64,000 bases of DNA, taken from the NCBI GenBank assembly GCA_001972305.1, contig BDDD01000723.1, positions 124,001 to 188,000 of the forward strand. The letters run 5' to 3'. Source of the stretch: Cephalotus follicularis (taxonomy: Eukaryota > Streptophyta > Magnoliopsida > Oxalidales > Cephalotaceae). Shown here in pieces: positions 45,524 to 56,134 of this stretch; position 1 is the first letter of the stretch; each line of letters begins with the position of its first letter. The position numbers and the translations under genes were made by a program. The notes under the pieces were generated by a model. It was not told where the DNA came from. It worked only from the letters and a program-made list of their open reading frames with translations, and ran no database searches.

Positions 45524-45731
45524 TCAACAGTTATTATTAAAGTGTCAGTGCTTATGGCATTAAGCGTCGAAGGCATCATTCTAATGGGAATTAAAGCGTC
45601 AGTGCTTATGGCAGTAAGTGTCAAAGGGCATAACTCTAAGTGTCAGGAGTTGAGCACAAAAGCGGTAACGCTTAAAAGAAAGCACCAACGGTTTAAGTAC
45701 AAAGTGCCAGAAGTTAAGTTCAAAGCGCCAG
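45524..45731 (+). repeat. Phased AAGCG..CGCTT array in the Sirevirus LTR
   Basis: Core starts 45524, 45545, 45567, 45599, 45621, 45643, 45665, 45685, 45707 and 45728; steps 21, 22, 32, 22, 22, 22, 20, 22 and 21 bp. Cores vary (TCAA, TCAG, TCGA, GTAA, CCAA, CCAG), so many palindromes are now imperfect but the spacing is kept. Further AAGCGGTAACAG direct repeats follow at about 45816-45880 (24-bp period). Confidence 0.85.
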
Positions 45732-46042
45732 CGGTTGACAATATGGCCTAAACAAATGTGAACAAAGCGACAACGCTTGGTAACGCTTTACTTGTGACCG
45801 TTAGCGCTTAAAACTTAAAGCGGAAACAGTTTTATTCAAAGCGGTAACAGTTTTATTCAAAGCGGTAACAGTTTACGCGAAGTGAAGGAAAACAAAGCGT
45901 AACGGTAACATTTAAGCGTCGACACTTTGGTTTGCGATTGCAATCTGATCATGCCTTATCAACGCTTAATTCAAGGCCAATATTTCCTAAATGGTTACAA
46001 CGAATAGGTGACAAATTCCAATTGCTCTTTTAGCAAGACCAC

Positions 46043-46050
46043 TATAAATA
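46043..46050 (+). promoter_or_regulatory. TATA box of the Sirevirus LTR
   Basis: TATAAATA in an ACTATAAATAGAGG context typical of plant promoters, about 630 bp into the LTR. Confidence 0.7.
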
Positions 46051-47711
46051 GAGGCTCAATTCACAACAACAAAGAATCAACGAATACTACAATCTCTCAT
46101 AACTCAAATTCAATAGCCTTTATTGTTTTTAGCATTATTTTGAGTTGTTCTTGTCTTATTTTTGAGCTATTACTGTGAGCAAAGTTAGTCAATATCTAAC
46201 CTTTGAGAGGTTACACAAAAGTATAATCATCTTTGTATTTGTTCAAATTTTTAGAGGGGAGTGAACCCTTGTATGTAGTGATCGTGCTTAATCCCAATTA
46301 TTGTAGAGGTGCACCGAATAGTTGCTGGAAAGATATTCGGAGTTTGTATTCGAGGTCGAATACTAGTGGAAAGATAAGGAGATCATTGGGCAAAGTGGAT
46401 GTAGGCAAGAGTTTAGCCGAACCACTATAAAACCGTGTTTGCACTCTCTTTCCTTATATCTTTATTTACTTTGTTAATAATAATTGTGATATTGATATAT
46501 TGAATTACTTGTTGGGTTAATCTCGAAAATGTTCATATTTTTTATGTAACGCCCCCCATCCGAGTCCACTTTATGCTCAAAGCGAACATCGGGGAGTCGG
46601 TGCGTTACGTGGGGGTGAAACCTTTAATCCTTTAGCAATCTTACCAATTGCAATTATTTATCCAATTTCTCATATATATAACTTACAACTTGTCATACTA
46701 CACTTTAAATATTATACTCTCATTGCACTCATCATATTCATAGTCAACATCTTTTATCTACACAGGATCTATCATAAATCATTACACAGCGGAAAACATT
46801 AATTGATAATGTCATAAACTGTTATACAAAAAGAATGTTATTTCATCACATAATTTCTCTTCGAAATATCACTTATGAACTCCTGCTAAAGCTCGACTTT
46901 CCTAGTTCAATCTCGTCCTGGAAAATTTTAGTTGAAAACAAAAACATTGAAAGAAGTGAGCACCAAAATAGCTCAGTAAGAATCATAATCATAAAAGTTA
47001 TCGAAATCCATTATTTTTGATAATTTTCATAACATCAAAACATTTCTAAAATCATACATTTTCTGGTATATAGTCCAGCCACACTTGGAAACATAACCTC
47101 TTTGAAAAACCATTGTCTTGTATTATTTTATAAAGCCAAAACATTTCACATTCATTTCCTTTTCTGTTCATGTCTCATGAAATAGAACATTTTATTTCTT
47201 TTTCTGACCCTGTCTCATGGATCAGAATAATTCATAAATACTGAGGGGTTGTACAAACGTAAATAACCCTGTTGAACCTTCGCTTCACCGGGGCATTGTG
47301 CACTCCCTGATTACTATCATTACTAAGCATGCATGCCCGAGACCACTCTCCGCTCCTTAACATTAATCTTTTACTAGATTAATCCACCCTGGATCGCAAT
47401 CCAGTCGTTGTTCATCTCAGATTGTTGCCTTTTCTCATTTCGTAAAAATAATCATTTCTTGATACGTTGAGTGATCAACTCAAAGCATTCATAAATAATT
47501 TTGTACAACATTTTCTAGAATCTATATTTCAAACGGAAATATTTTAAAATAGTAATATAGAATTACGTTAAGAAATTGGCAGCAATTCAACATAGAATTT
47601 AAGAATTTACATAAATTTAATATAGACATTTACCACGAATATTGGCAGAAATTTAAAACATAGGAACGTAACAATTATAAAAGATATATAAAAATAAGTT
47701 ATTTAAATATT

Positions 47712-47960
47712 GAGCATAAAAATTGCTTAATTGAAATATTGAATTAAAATTAACTTCCTCCACTCTGTCAGACGGATATACCGATCATGTTGATGGGAAA
47801 GTTAAATTAAACTGAGTTGATAAAATAAACGGTTGCAACGAGCATAAAATTACTTAATTGAAATAATAATTGAAAAATTAACTTCCTCCACTCTGTCAGA
47901 CGGATATACCGATCATGTCGATGGGAAAGTTAAATTAAATTGAGTTGTAAAAATATCAAC
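47712..47960 (+). repeat. 128-bp tandem duplication in LTR H
   Basis: GAGCATAAAA..TTAATTG starts at about 47712 and 47840. Both units contain CTCTGTCAGACGGATATACC and are nearly identical after it. Confidence 0.9.
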
Positions 47961-48308
47961 ATAAAATATTTTAGGAAGGTAGGTAAAATACTTTTGAATG
48001 AAAGAATAGAGTTTCCTTAGATTGCTTTATTCTCCTTCCTTCTTTCTCTACGTTGAAGAAATTTCTACACCGAAATCTCCACAAAATTTCCCTTCCCTTC
48101 TCTTCTCTCTTTCTCTTTCTCTCCTTCTCCTTTCTCTCTTTCTCTCCCTCTCTTCCGCTTTCTCTCCCTTTCTTCCTCTCTTCTGCCGAATGCACATAGC
48201 AAAGGAGCAGTATTTATAGGGAGTCTTCAGCCGCCTTAAATTTGTCATTTTCCTCTAACCATTCGTAGCGCGACACGTGGTATTGAAAACATTAAAAACG
48301 TTAAAGCG

Positions 48309-48569
48309 TCGAAGGTTAATAACTAATGTCACTGCATAAGCCCCAAAGTGTTGCAGCTTCGCCTTCTAAGCGCTGCTAGTTGACGCGTACAAAGGAAAAA
48401 TAACGCTCGAAAGCGTCGCCGCTTTCACCATTACACTATAACAACTATCGACGCTTTAAGTCACAAATTCGGTACCCACAAAAGAAGCCAAAATGTCGAT
48501 GCCTTAAAATAACTGTCAACAATTTATGGCATTTCACCAAACTGTCGACGCTTTAAAATAGGCAGTCGA
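48309..48569 (-). repeat. Palindrome array in LTR H
   Basis: Clear cores at 48309/48329 and 48497/48517, 48545/48566 (steps 20, 20, 28, 21 bp) in CTGTCGACGCTTT-type contexts, with weaker copies at 48351-48470. The array lies 90-350 bp upstream of the TATA candidate. Confidence 0.75.
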
Positions 48570-48977
48570 CTCTTTCAACATCCCAAGACGCGCAAACATG
48601 CTTACGGCATACAGTACAACCTTTAAAATAATCGTATATCTACCGTATATTCATAAATGATGACTTCAAAATGTTCCAGTCCAAAACAAATATCCAAATT
48701 AAATTTTCTTCTGGGGGCGCTGCCGCCGAGCCCCTACTCGTTGTCCGGGCAGCGGGACCCCCCGTCCGCTCAGAGGGGAGCGGAACCCCGGAACCCCCCC
48801 GAGGGTAGGGTCATACTACAGGTCCCTTGAAATATTTCCAATTACACAGTAGCAATCGTCTTTCCATAATTAATAAATTTAATGGAAATTCGGGTCATTA
48901 CATTTTAAATACTACAATACATCCCCCCCACCCCCACCGCTCTTGTAGTTTTTTAGCCGGATTCTTGTAGCCCTACA

Positions 48978-50299
48978 TTTAGTGGGAGTTGCATCTTTGT
49001 TGGTCACACTAATGAAATCGACGAACCATTGAACGCAAAATTGATTCATGTTAATTCAATTATATATCGGTTATATTTTTGAATTTCTTATGCATGCTGG
49101 TAGGCTTGGGACTCGACCTAACTTTGTGTTTTCTTTGTGTGGATAATTTAATTGCTTTATTACATTTACGAAATTCAATCAGTCTGTAATAAGGCCGTCT
49201 GCGCACGCCGTATTTTTTCTTGTTCTTATTTTCTTAGAGTAGAATTCTCTTCTCCCTCAATTGTATTTCTTTTTTCTTTAATTGTGTGCATATGGTTGTA
49301 AGTTGAAGAATGGAGATCAATGGAGATTGAAGAGGAGATCAAGAAGATTACAAGACCAGTTAAAGGCCATGTGTGCATGGTAACAATTGTAATAGAGTTC
49401 AATTAAAATAGTACACCTAGGAGAACAAGTGATCACGTTTGCTCACGTGATTACTAATAGCTTAAGTCCCAAGTTAGGCCACTTTTTTGGTGAATGAGAT
49501 GGATGGTTTTTACTTTTACAAACAATCCAAACACGTCCAAGCATGCTAAGCTGTCCGAAGGGATTGGAAGATTAAAATTAATCTTAAAACGAATACGGTA
49601 ATTTAATAAAACTGATGAGGTCAAATCCCTCCAAAGTGCAAATAATAAGTCTATAAGCGTTGGGGCATATGGCTGTCCTGTCGTTGGCCTTCCACAAACA
49701 TCGTTGAATGGTGTGGACATATTGGAGACAACACAGTGACAGCTGAGGTCCCCCACATGACCATTTATGTTCAATTTCAGTATAGGGGTTGTATTGGAAA
49801 GAAATGACCATGTTTTGACATCATGACACAGACATGTGTGGGTGCCTTCAAAACAAGTTAATTTCTTTGATGATTATGGTTTTGACTTGGACCGAGATCA
49901 TATGGTTTGTACAGCGACGGTTGGAACCATATGGGCCAGGCGGTCGAATATAGCATCGAATCTTACATCTAGGGTGAGAGGTCCTAATGTAAATTGGTAT
50001 TCATACCCACCTATTCAGTTATTATTGTTTACACGGCAAGAGTCGCGACCCTAGTATTCTGGATAGATTCCGATCCCCACTAGGAAGCGAGAGGCATCCC
50101 GAATTCCACATGGAGGTGTGGGATACGATTAGAATAGTGGGGGGAGCCATAATTACAAAATACCAAGAATTATGGTAATAACTTTAATGGAATGATTTGC
50201 TAATTAAACTCCCTTTTGTTTCCTCTTTTATAGGTTGCTATATCACCATATTCTGCTAAAATGTCAGTTGGCACAGCACTATCATGAGTTCTGGAAACA
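48978..50299. other. Unassigned spacer between the two Copia elements
   Basis: AT-rich at first (to about 49290), then mixed composition. No ORF resembles a known family. The 5' LTR, PBS and leader of the next Copia element would be expected here but are not recognisable, so this may be decayed leader plus old host or repeat sequence. A polypyrimidine-rich stretch lies at 49207-49280. Confidence 0.6.
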
Positions 50300-51053
50300 A
50301 ACAAGCTAACGTGTCCGAATTTCATGGATTGGCAGTGCAATATGCTCTTAGCACTCAAGAGCATGAAATTATATCATGTCATAACTGAGAGCCCCCCTAA
50401 ATTGGAAGCCAACGCGACAGAAGAGCAAAAGGCCAAGAGGACCAAATGGTTTGATGAGGACGAGCAAGGTCGTTGCCTAGCGATTTGCAGTATGGTCCTG
50501 GAATTGCAACGACAACACGAGAAAATTGATACCCTAGCAGACATACTTCTCCGTCTTCACGAGTTGTATGGATCCTGGTCGAGGACCGAGTGGTTTAACT
50601 TGTCCCGTCAGCTCTTCTGTACGAAGATGGCCGAGGGAAATTCAGTCCATGCTCATGGATTGAAGATGATTGATCTTATTGAGTAGTTGGCTCAACTAGA
50701 TCTTACCATGGACAATGATTTCTACATTGACCTGGTACTTTCATCTATTCCACGATCATTCTCCCAATTCATCACTAATTTCCACATGAACATGGTGGAT
50801 ACTAATCTACCCGAACTTGTGGAAATGCTTTGTACAGCCAAAGCAGACATGGACCATGGAAGGTCCAAGTCAAATGCGATGCTTCTTCCTTCTACATCTT
50901 CTTGGACAACTCCTAGCAGGGGCGGATCGAGAGGATCCACGTCAAAGGGTAAGGCGCCCATGAAACCAAAAGGGAAGAAGAAGAAAGAGAGAAAACCAGC
51001 TGTGTTGGCAGGGCCAGTTGTTGGGGGAGCCATCCTAGATACGATCCGACAGG
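50300..51053 (+). pseudogene. gag: Second Copia element gag
   Basis: Copia gag (UBN2-like) pattern: FMDWQCNMLLALKSMKLYHV, an EEQKAKRTKWFDEDEQGRC linker, ADILLRLHELYG, LFCTKMAEGNSV, then past a TAG at 50684-50686 LTMDNDFYIDLVLSSIPRSF, VEMLCTAKADM and a lysine-rich end (KPKGKKKKERKPA). The CCHC knuckle expected after this is absent: the frame runs within about 40 codons into integrase sequence, showing an internal deletion of the knuckle, protease and integrase N-terminus. Confidence 0.88.
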
Positions 51054-51903
51054 TACAGGATGGCCTTTTCGACATCGAGGACGTGGAGTCCTTTCCTATG
51101 TGTGAGCCATGTTTAATTGGCAAGATGACCGAATCTCCCTTCTCTAGGGTAGGAGAAAGGGCAGTGGACATACTGGGACTTGTCCACACCGACATCTACG
51201 GACCATAGGTCAATGCTATTGGACATTTTCCCTACTTCATTACCTTCACCGATGACTTGTCATGGTATGGGTATGTGTTTTTGATGAAACACAAGTCTGA
51301 ATCCTTTGAGAGGTTCAAGGAATTCAAACTAGAAGTAGAAAAGCAAATAGGTAAACCCATTAAGATCCTTCAGTCGGATCTAGGTGGAGAATACATATCT
51401 GCTGAATTCCAGGGTTATCTTACGGATTACGGCATTCTCTTTCAATTGACACCTCCTGGAACACCAAAGCATAATGGTGTGTTCGAACGGAGGAATCGAA
51501 CCTTGATGGATATTATCCGATCCATTAATGAGATTATGCATTGCATACAGCGGTGTACATCCTAAATCGAATTCCTTCTAAATCTGTCCACTCCACTCCT
51601 TACGAGGTATCCAAAGGGAGGAAACTCAGCCTAAACCATTTGAGGGTTTGGGGCTGTCCATGTTATGTTAGGAGGGAGGAGCCTTCTAAGCTGGAGGCAC
51701 GAGCGGATTGTTGTCGATTAGTGGGATATCCTAAGGAGAGCTTAGGATATTACTTTTACCATCTCAGTGAACAAAAGAATTTTGTTTTGCAAACTACTAA
51801 ATTCCTAGAGAAGGAATACCTGCTTGTAGGAAGCAGTGGGAGCAAGGTGGAACTGAGAGAGTTATCACCTGGTGAAAGCCCACAGGATGAGGAGGAATTA
51901 TAG
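51054..51903 (+). pseudogene. pol: Second Copia element integrase
   Basis: CEPCLIGKMTESPFSR and DILGLVHTDIYGP (then a TAG) mark the entry to the core. It continues FPYFITFTDDLSWYGYVFLM, LQSDLGGEYISAEFQGYL, GTPKHNGVFERRNRTLMD, with a frame change near 51530, then ILNRIPSKSVHSTPYE, HLRVWGCPCYV and FLEKEYLLVGSSGSKV. The DDE-type catalytic acids are represented, but the protein is broken and truncated at its N-terminus by the gag-integrase deletion. Confidence 0.9.
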
Positions 51904-52059
51904 GTACAACCCTCTATAGACATAGTTGAGGAAGGTTCCTAACCTGAGAGTGGATCTTAGTTAGGCGCTCCTCATGGGAGGAGATCAAAAAGAGTTTCGA
52001 TAGCCCGTGAGAGGTATGGTTTTCTCGTTGATGGCACTGACGAACTCAACGACATCGAT

Positions 52060-52458
52060 GATGACAAGCCTGTCAGCTACGAGGAAGCAATGAAGAGCAC
52101 TGAATCTGGGGCATGGCTAAAGGCCATGAAATCAGATATGGACTCCATGGACACCAACCAAGATGGAACTTGGTCGATGCACCAGAGGGTATTAACCCTA
52201 TTGGTTGCAAATGGATCTTGAAGAGGAAGATTGGCGCTGATTGTAAGATAGAGACTTACAAAGCGAGATTGGTCACGAAAGGGTGTAGGCAAAGACATGG
52301 CGTCGACTATACCAAAACTTTCTCACTAGCCGCTATGCTTAAGACCATCCGGATATTGCTTGCTATTGCCGCTCATTATGATTATGAGATATGGCAAATG
52401 GACGTCAAGACAGTCTTCTTGAACGGTTTTCTTGAAGAGGATATTTATATGTCCCAAC
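52060..52458 (+). pseudogene. pol: Second Copia element RT, N-terminal part
   Basis: A frame change near 52130 leads to EGINPIGCKWILKRKIGAD, YKARLVTKGCRQRHGVDYTK, QMDVKTVFLNGFLEEDIYMS. The Copia RT start is cut within the codons after MSQ, exactly at the TSD CCAAC of solo LTR J. Confidence 0.92.
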
Positions 52459-54938
52459 TGTCGGGAACGCATGGCCCATGCTCAGCGGAAAACTTATCAA
52501 TACGGACATTAGGGTTTAGGGCTGATTAACTTTAATTTTTACCAATAGATTAATCCCCAAGCAATGGGATGCCCTAATCTAAGTCCGAATTGTCTCAATA
52601 AATGCCAGGGAACTCTAATCAACATTCAAACAAACTGAAACCAAAACAAAGCATAAGGAAATCAGGATTCGAATAGGGTTGCTCTAAACCCTAACAAATG
52701 GGTACACACATAGACTCGCAAGGTGAACACACAATACCCTAGCCTAATGCCCAAGAAACCTAATTCCAAACATCCTTCACCCTAAGGGATGAGAAAGAAG
52801 CACCAACAAAAACCCATGGAGGTTCACCTAGGGTTTTCCAAAACCCTAACCAACACCCACTGCCATGGCACCACGGGGGAGAAGAAGAAAAGGTTCTTAC
52901 CAGAGGTGAAGACTCCTTCCTTCAAGATAAGCTCCCTCTACTCTTTATCCCAAGAACTCCAAGCTCCTCGAAGCAAATCCTCAAACCACGAATGATGAAG
53001 ATGAAGGCCAAGTGTTTAACCTAGTGTAAATCACTCTAGGTAAAGATAAAAAGCAGTGTGCAAGTTATATCCACCGTTAATGAACTTTGAGTGGGGAAAG
53101 GAGGCTTGAAAATGGCTGTAATTTTGCACCATGCGACGTAGGCGTCAACGTGTTAGTGATAGGCATCTACGCGTACACGAGCAGGAAGAAGAGAACGCAC
53201 GGCAAGGAAGAGAGAGAAAGAGAAAGAGTCCACATGTTTTGAAGAAGCTTCTCTCAAGCTTTTATAGTCAGACTTTCTCTCTCCTACTGTAGCCACGCAT
53301 CTGCCTGTCAAGGCGTTAACACCATGCGTCTCATATTATCTAGGCGTCAACGCCATGGATGAGATGAAACAGGAGCCTAGTCTCATTTAACTTTGCGTCG
53401 ATGCCTGAAACCCATACAGTCAACACGTAAACTTTCTGGTTTATAAATCGTCAACGCCATGCTCTCCATAGTGTTAACGCCCAGCGGCTTTTCTAGTTAT
53501 GGCATCGACGCATGCTCTCCATGGCGTCGACATTTAAAGCTACTGGTTTTTTCCGTGTCAACGTAAGCCATTCTCGTCAATGCCCAGCAACTCAACTAGA
53601 CATGGCGTCGACGCATGCTCTTCATGGCATTAACGCCTAAGATAAAGATGAGGCAATCTCTTCTCATTTCAAACCCTTCGCATGGAATATTTCATCGTAG
53701 CATTGCATGGACCTAAATCCATCAAATGAAATACTCACTAGAAAAACAACATCTTCCTTGATGTTGTCCTTTCAGTAAATGATATGTGTCCCACCACATA
53801 TCAACCAGTTCAAAGTCAGGTAGGACCCGAAAGCCTGTCGTTCTCTGGTATGATGATAAATTCCCAAAACATCCCGTCATCTGGTACGACCACTCAAACA
53901 GTACACTGACTATCAGATCAGCCTTGGTATGAGCGCCAGTCACCCCCGGATCAGTGTATTACCACGTCTATAAATCAAAGTCCGAATATCTAGACGCTTT
54001 ATCCAATCATCGGCATATGTGTCATGCTTCCCTCGTCATACTTGGCTCTGATCACAGCCTAGGGTTTGGATGAATGTCACCCCCAGTATTGCTGTGATAG
54101 CTATGAATCTATGATCACACTAAGACTATAGGTAGACCTCCCACGGGAACCTCTCGTTCCCAGTCCACCTATGCATGATCAGGACTTTTAAGTCTAAAAC
54201 ATACATAGATAAATAGAGCCGGTCACTCTCAGCCCAGGTGTGACGATCCCCTATTGCGCACTCGCCCATACATCTCAATGTAGCTCCCACAAGAAATAAA
54301 GACAGCCCTTTTGCTAACACCTGGCTAGTGATGGGGAAGGAAAAAATCAAAGTCAAGCAGTCACCACACAATGCATGCTAGCCGCTCAGGTCAAAGTAGA
54401 CAACGCAGGCTATAGACCTACTAGTCACCATAGACTACACACTACGGAGACCATAGGAATCCTATTGACATTGGGTATTGACTATCCAAATAGGTTACCT
54501 ATTAGTGGGTCTGTTCAGTGTCCTACTCTCTAGCACACACCTCACATTCAATTTTAGGGATAAACCCAATTGTCTACAAGATAACCAACCTCCACTGCTA
54601 ACCCGAGAGCAAGCTTAACGTGACAAGTCTTCACGGTTCATCAATGGCCCAAAGAAAGTGAACCTATGACTTGGAACATTTCTCACAGGGAGTAAGGATC
54701 TCATTCTCATAGCCTTCTCGGCACGAGATCCAACCCTTTGAATGTGATAGGGTGCTATATGGCATACAGTTAATTACGTATAATTATTTTGTTCCTTTTG
54801 GTTGGGATGAGCCACATAGCCTTGCCAATATATAAATATGTACATAGAATATAAAAGGAATTCAAAATTGCATAAATCAAGAGTGTTTATATACGAACGA
54901 GCCATATCATTGCATACAGGGACACCCCTAACCTAACA
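52459..54938 (-). mobile_element. Solo LTR J, same Copia family, inside its sibling's RT
   Basis: 2480 bp with perfect TSD CCAAC (52454-52458 and 54939-54943). On the minus strand it starts TGTTAGGTTAGGGGTGTCC and ends GCGTTCCCGACA, colinear with the 3' LTR at 56135-57739. Excision rejoins the RT frame. A TATA candidate CTATAAAAG (minus) lies at 53259-53267, just downstream of the main palindrome array. Confidence 0.95.
53398..53633 (-). repeat. Phased GGCGTCGACGCC doublet array in LTR J
   Basis: Cores at 53398, 53420, 53451, 53473, 53505, 53527, 53558, 53577, 53608 and 53630; steps 22, 31, 22, 32, 22, 31, 19, 31 and 22 bp: five doublets with a ~53-bp period. Cores alternate among TCGA, TCAA and TTAA. 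A CATGCTCTCCATG word fills several spacers. Weaker copies occur at 53145/53166 and 53316-53347. Confidence 0.92.
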
Positions 54939-54943
54939 CCAAC

Positions 54944-55650
54944 CCGGGGGGTTTACATATGAGGAGCATCCACAAAGAGTGCGTAAGCTCCAATGGTCTA
55001 TCTACGGCCTTAAGCAAGCATCCCGTGGCTGGAACATCCGTTTTGATGAGACCGTCAAGACTTTCGGTTTCATAAAAAACGTAGATGAGCCTTGTGTCTA
55101 CCGAAAACAAGATGGCTCAAACATCACTTTCTTGGTACTATACGTGGATGACATACTAATCATAGGGAATGATGTGGGTATGTTGCAGTCCGTAAAAGTA
55201 TGGTTATCAAGGAACTTCTCCATGAAGGATTTGGAAGAGGCTTCATATATATTGGGTATAAAGATCTACAGAGATAGATTTAATAGGTTGCGGGGACTCT
55301 CCCAAAGCCAGTACATCAGCAAGGTGCTGAAACCATATGACCCTGAGAATTCCAAGCATGGCCTTCTACCGATTGGCCAGGGAATTCATCTCTCCAAGAG
55401 GATGTCTCCACAGACAAATAAGGAGAGGGCTCACATGAGTAGGAAGCCATATGCTTCGGCTGTTGGCTCCATCATGTACGCAATGCTATGTACCAAGCCT
55501 GATGTCACCTATACCTTGGGTATGGCTAGTCGATTTCAGTCCGATCCCGGTGAGAAACACTGGGAAGTGGTCAAGGGGTTTCTTAAATACCTGAGAGGAC
55601 TCAGGATACCTTCTTTGTCTATGGAGGGGATAGTTAGTTTAGATTAGAGG
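54944..55650 (+). pseudogene. pol: Second Copia element RT, C-terminal part
   Basis: This resumes after J with FTYEEHPQRVRKLQWSIYGL and KQASRGWNIRFDETV. The catalytic box is intact (LVLYVDDILIIGN). It continues FSMKDLEEASYILGIKIYRD, LSQSQYISKVLK, AVGSIMYAMLCTKPDV. An in-frame TAG lies near 55645. This is the best preserved RT catalytic region of any Copia element in the window. Confidence 0.95.
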
Positions 55651-56100
55651 GCTATACAGACTCTAATTTCAACAGTGATCTGGATGATCACAAGTCCTTA
55701 TCAGGATATGTTTTCATCCTGAACGGAGGTGCTATGAGCTGGAGGACTTCAAATCAGGAAACTACTGCGGACTCCACAACGGAAGCAGAATATATTGCAG
55801 CCTCAGATGTCGCTAAAGAAGACGTTTGGATGCGAAAGTTTATTGCTGAACTTGATGTGGTTCCAACCATTGCACGTCCATTTGTGGTGTACTGTGACAA
55901 CAATGGGGCTGTTGCACAAGCCAAAGAACCGTGGTCTCATCTTCGCTCCAAACATATACAGCGACGGTATCACCTAATTAGAGAGATCATAGACATTAGA
56001 CTTGAGAGAGTTGCTACGGAGGCAAATTTAGCAGACCCACTGACCAAGGCTTTGAGCAGCACTATTCTGGAGAGATATAGAAGTGCCATGGGCTTATGCT
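55651..56100 (+). pseudogene. pol: Second Copia element RNase H
   Basis: After a frame change near 55650: YTDSNFNSDLDDHKSLSGYV-like sequence, SWRTSNQETTADSTTEAEYI, YCDNNGAVAQAKEP, SKHIQRRYHLIREII, NLADPLTKALSSTILERY. The 187-codon frame runs on past the pol end into the PPT and LTR, so its last 60 codons are not native. Confidence 0.9.
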
Positions 56101-56121
56101 ATAGGTCATGTGGCTACAGGG

Positions 56122-56134
56122 CCAAGTGGGAGAT
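56122..56134 (+). other. Polypurine tract of second Copia element
   Basis: CCAAGTGGGAGAT directly before the LTR start TGTTAGG; the same tract (GGGCCAAGTGGGAGAT) precedes the minus-strand relative's LTR at 60956-60971. Confidence 0.88.

Larger units (their letters stand above)
46545..48902 (-). mobile_element. Solo LTR H (Gypsy-type) inside the Sirevirus 3' LTR
   Basis: 2358 bp, minus-oriented, starting TGTAATGACCCGAATTTCC and ending GGGGGGCGTTACA, with a perfect TSD TTTTA (46540-46544 and 48903-48907). The start resembles the B/G LTRs. A TATA candidate CTATAAATA (minus) is at 48211-48219. It contains a 128-bp tandem duplication, a TC-rich tract (48031-48182), palindromes (48309-48569) and a GC-rich block (48715-48810). 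Confidence 0.95.
45412..48977 (+). repeat. Sirevirus 3' LTR, split by solo LTR H
   Basis: Starts TGTTGACATTTTTG right after the PPT. Pieces are 45412-46544 and 48908-48977, about 1.2 kb. It ends ...GTAGCCCTACA; this end is inferred because the 5' LTR and its TSD lie outside the window. A TATA box CTATAAATAG is at 46042-46051, 300-500 bp downstream of the palindrome array. Confidence 0.8.

Noticed and set aside
48715-48810. Possible rRNA fragment
   Set aside because: GC content suggested it, but no conserved rRNA motif is recognisable and it lies inside a TSD-bounded LTR.
49836-50054. 72-codon ORF as a host gene exon
   Set aside because: No similarity I recognise, no splice context, and low-complexity neighbours; left as unassigned spacer.
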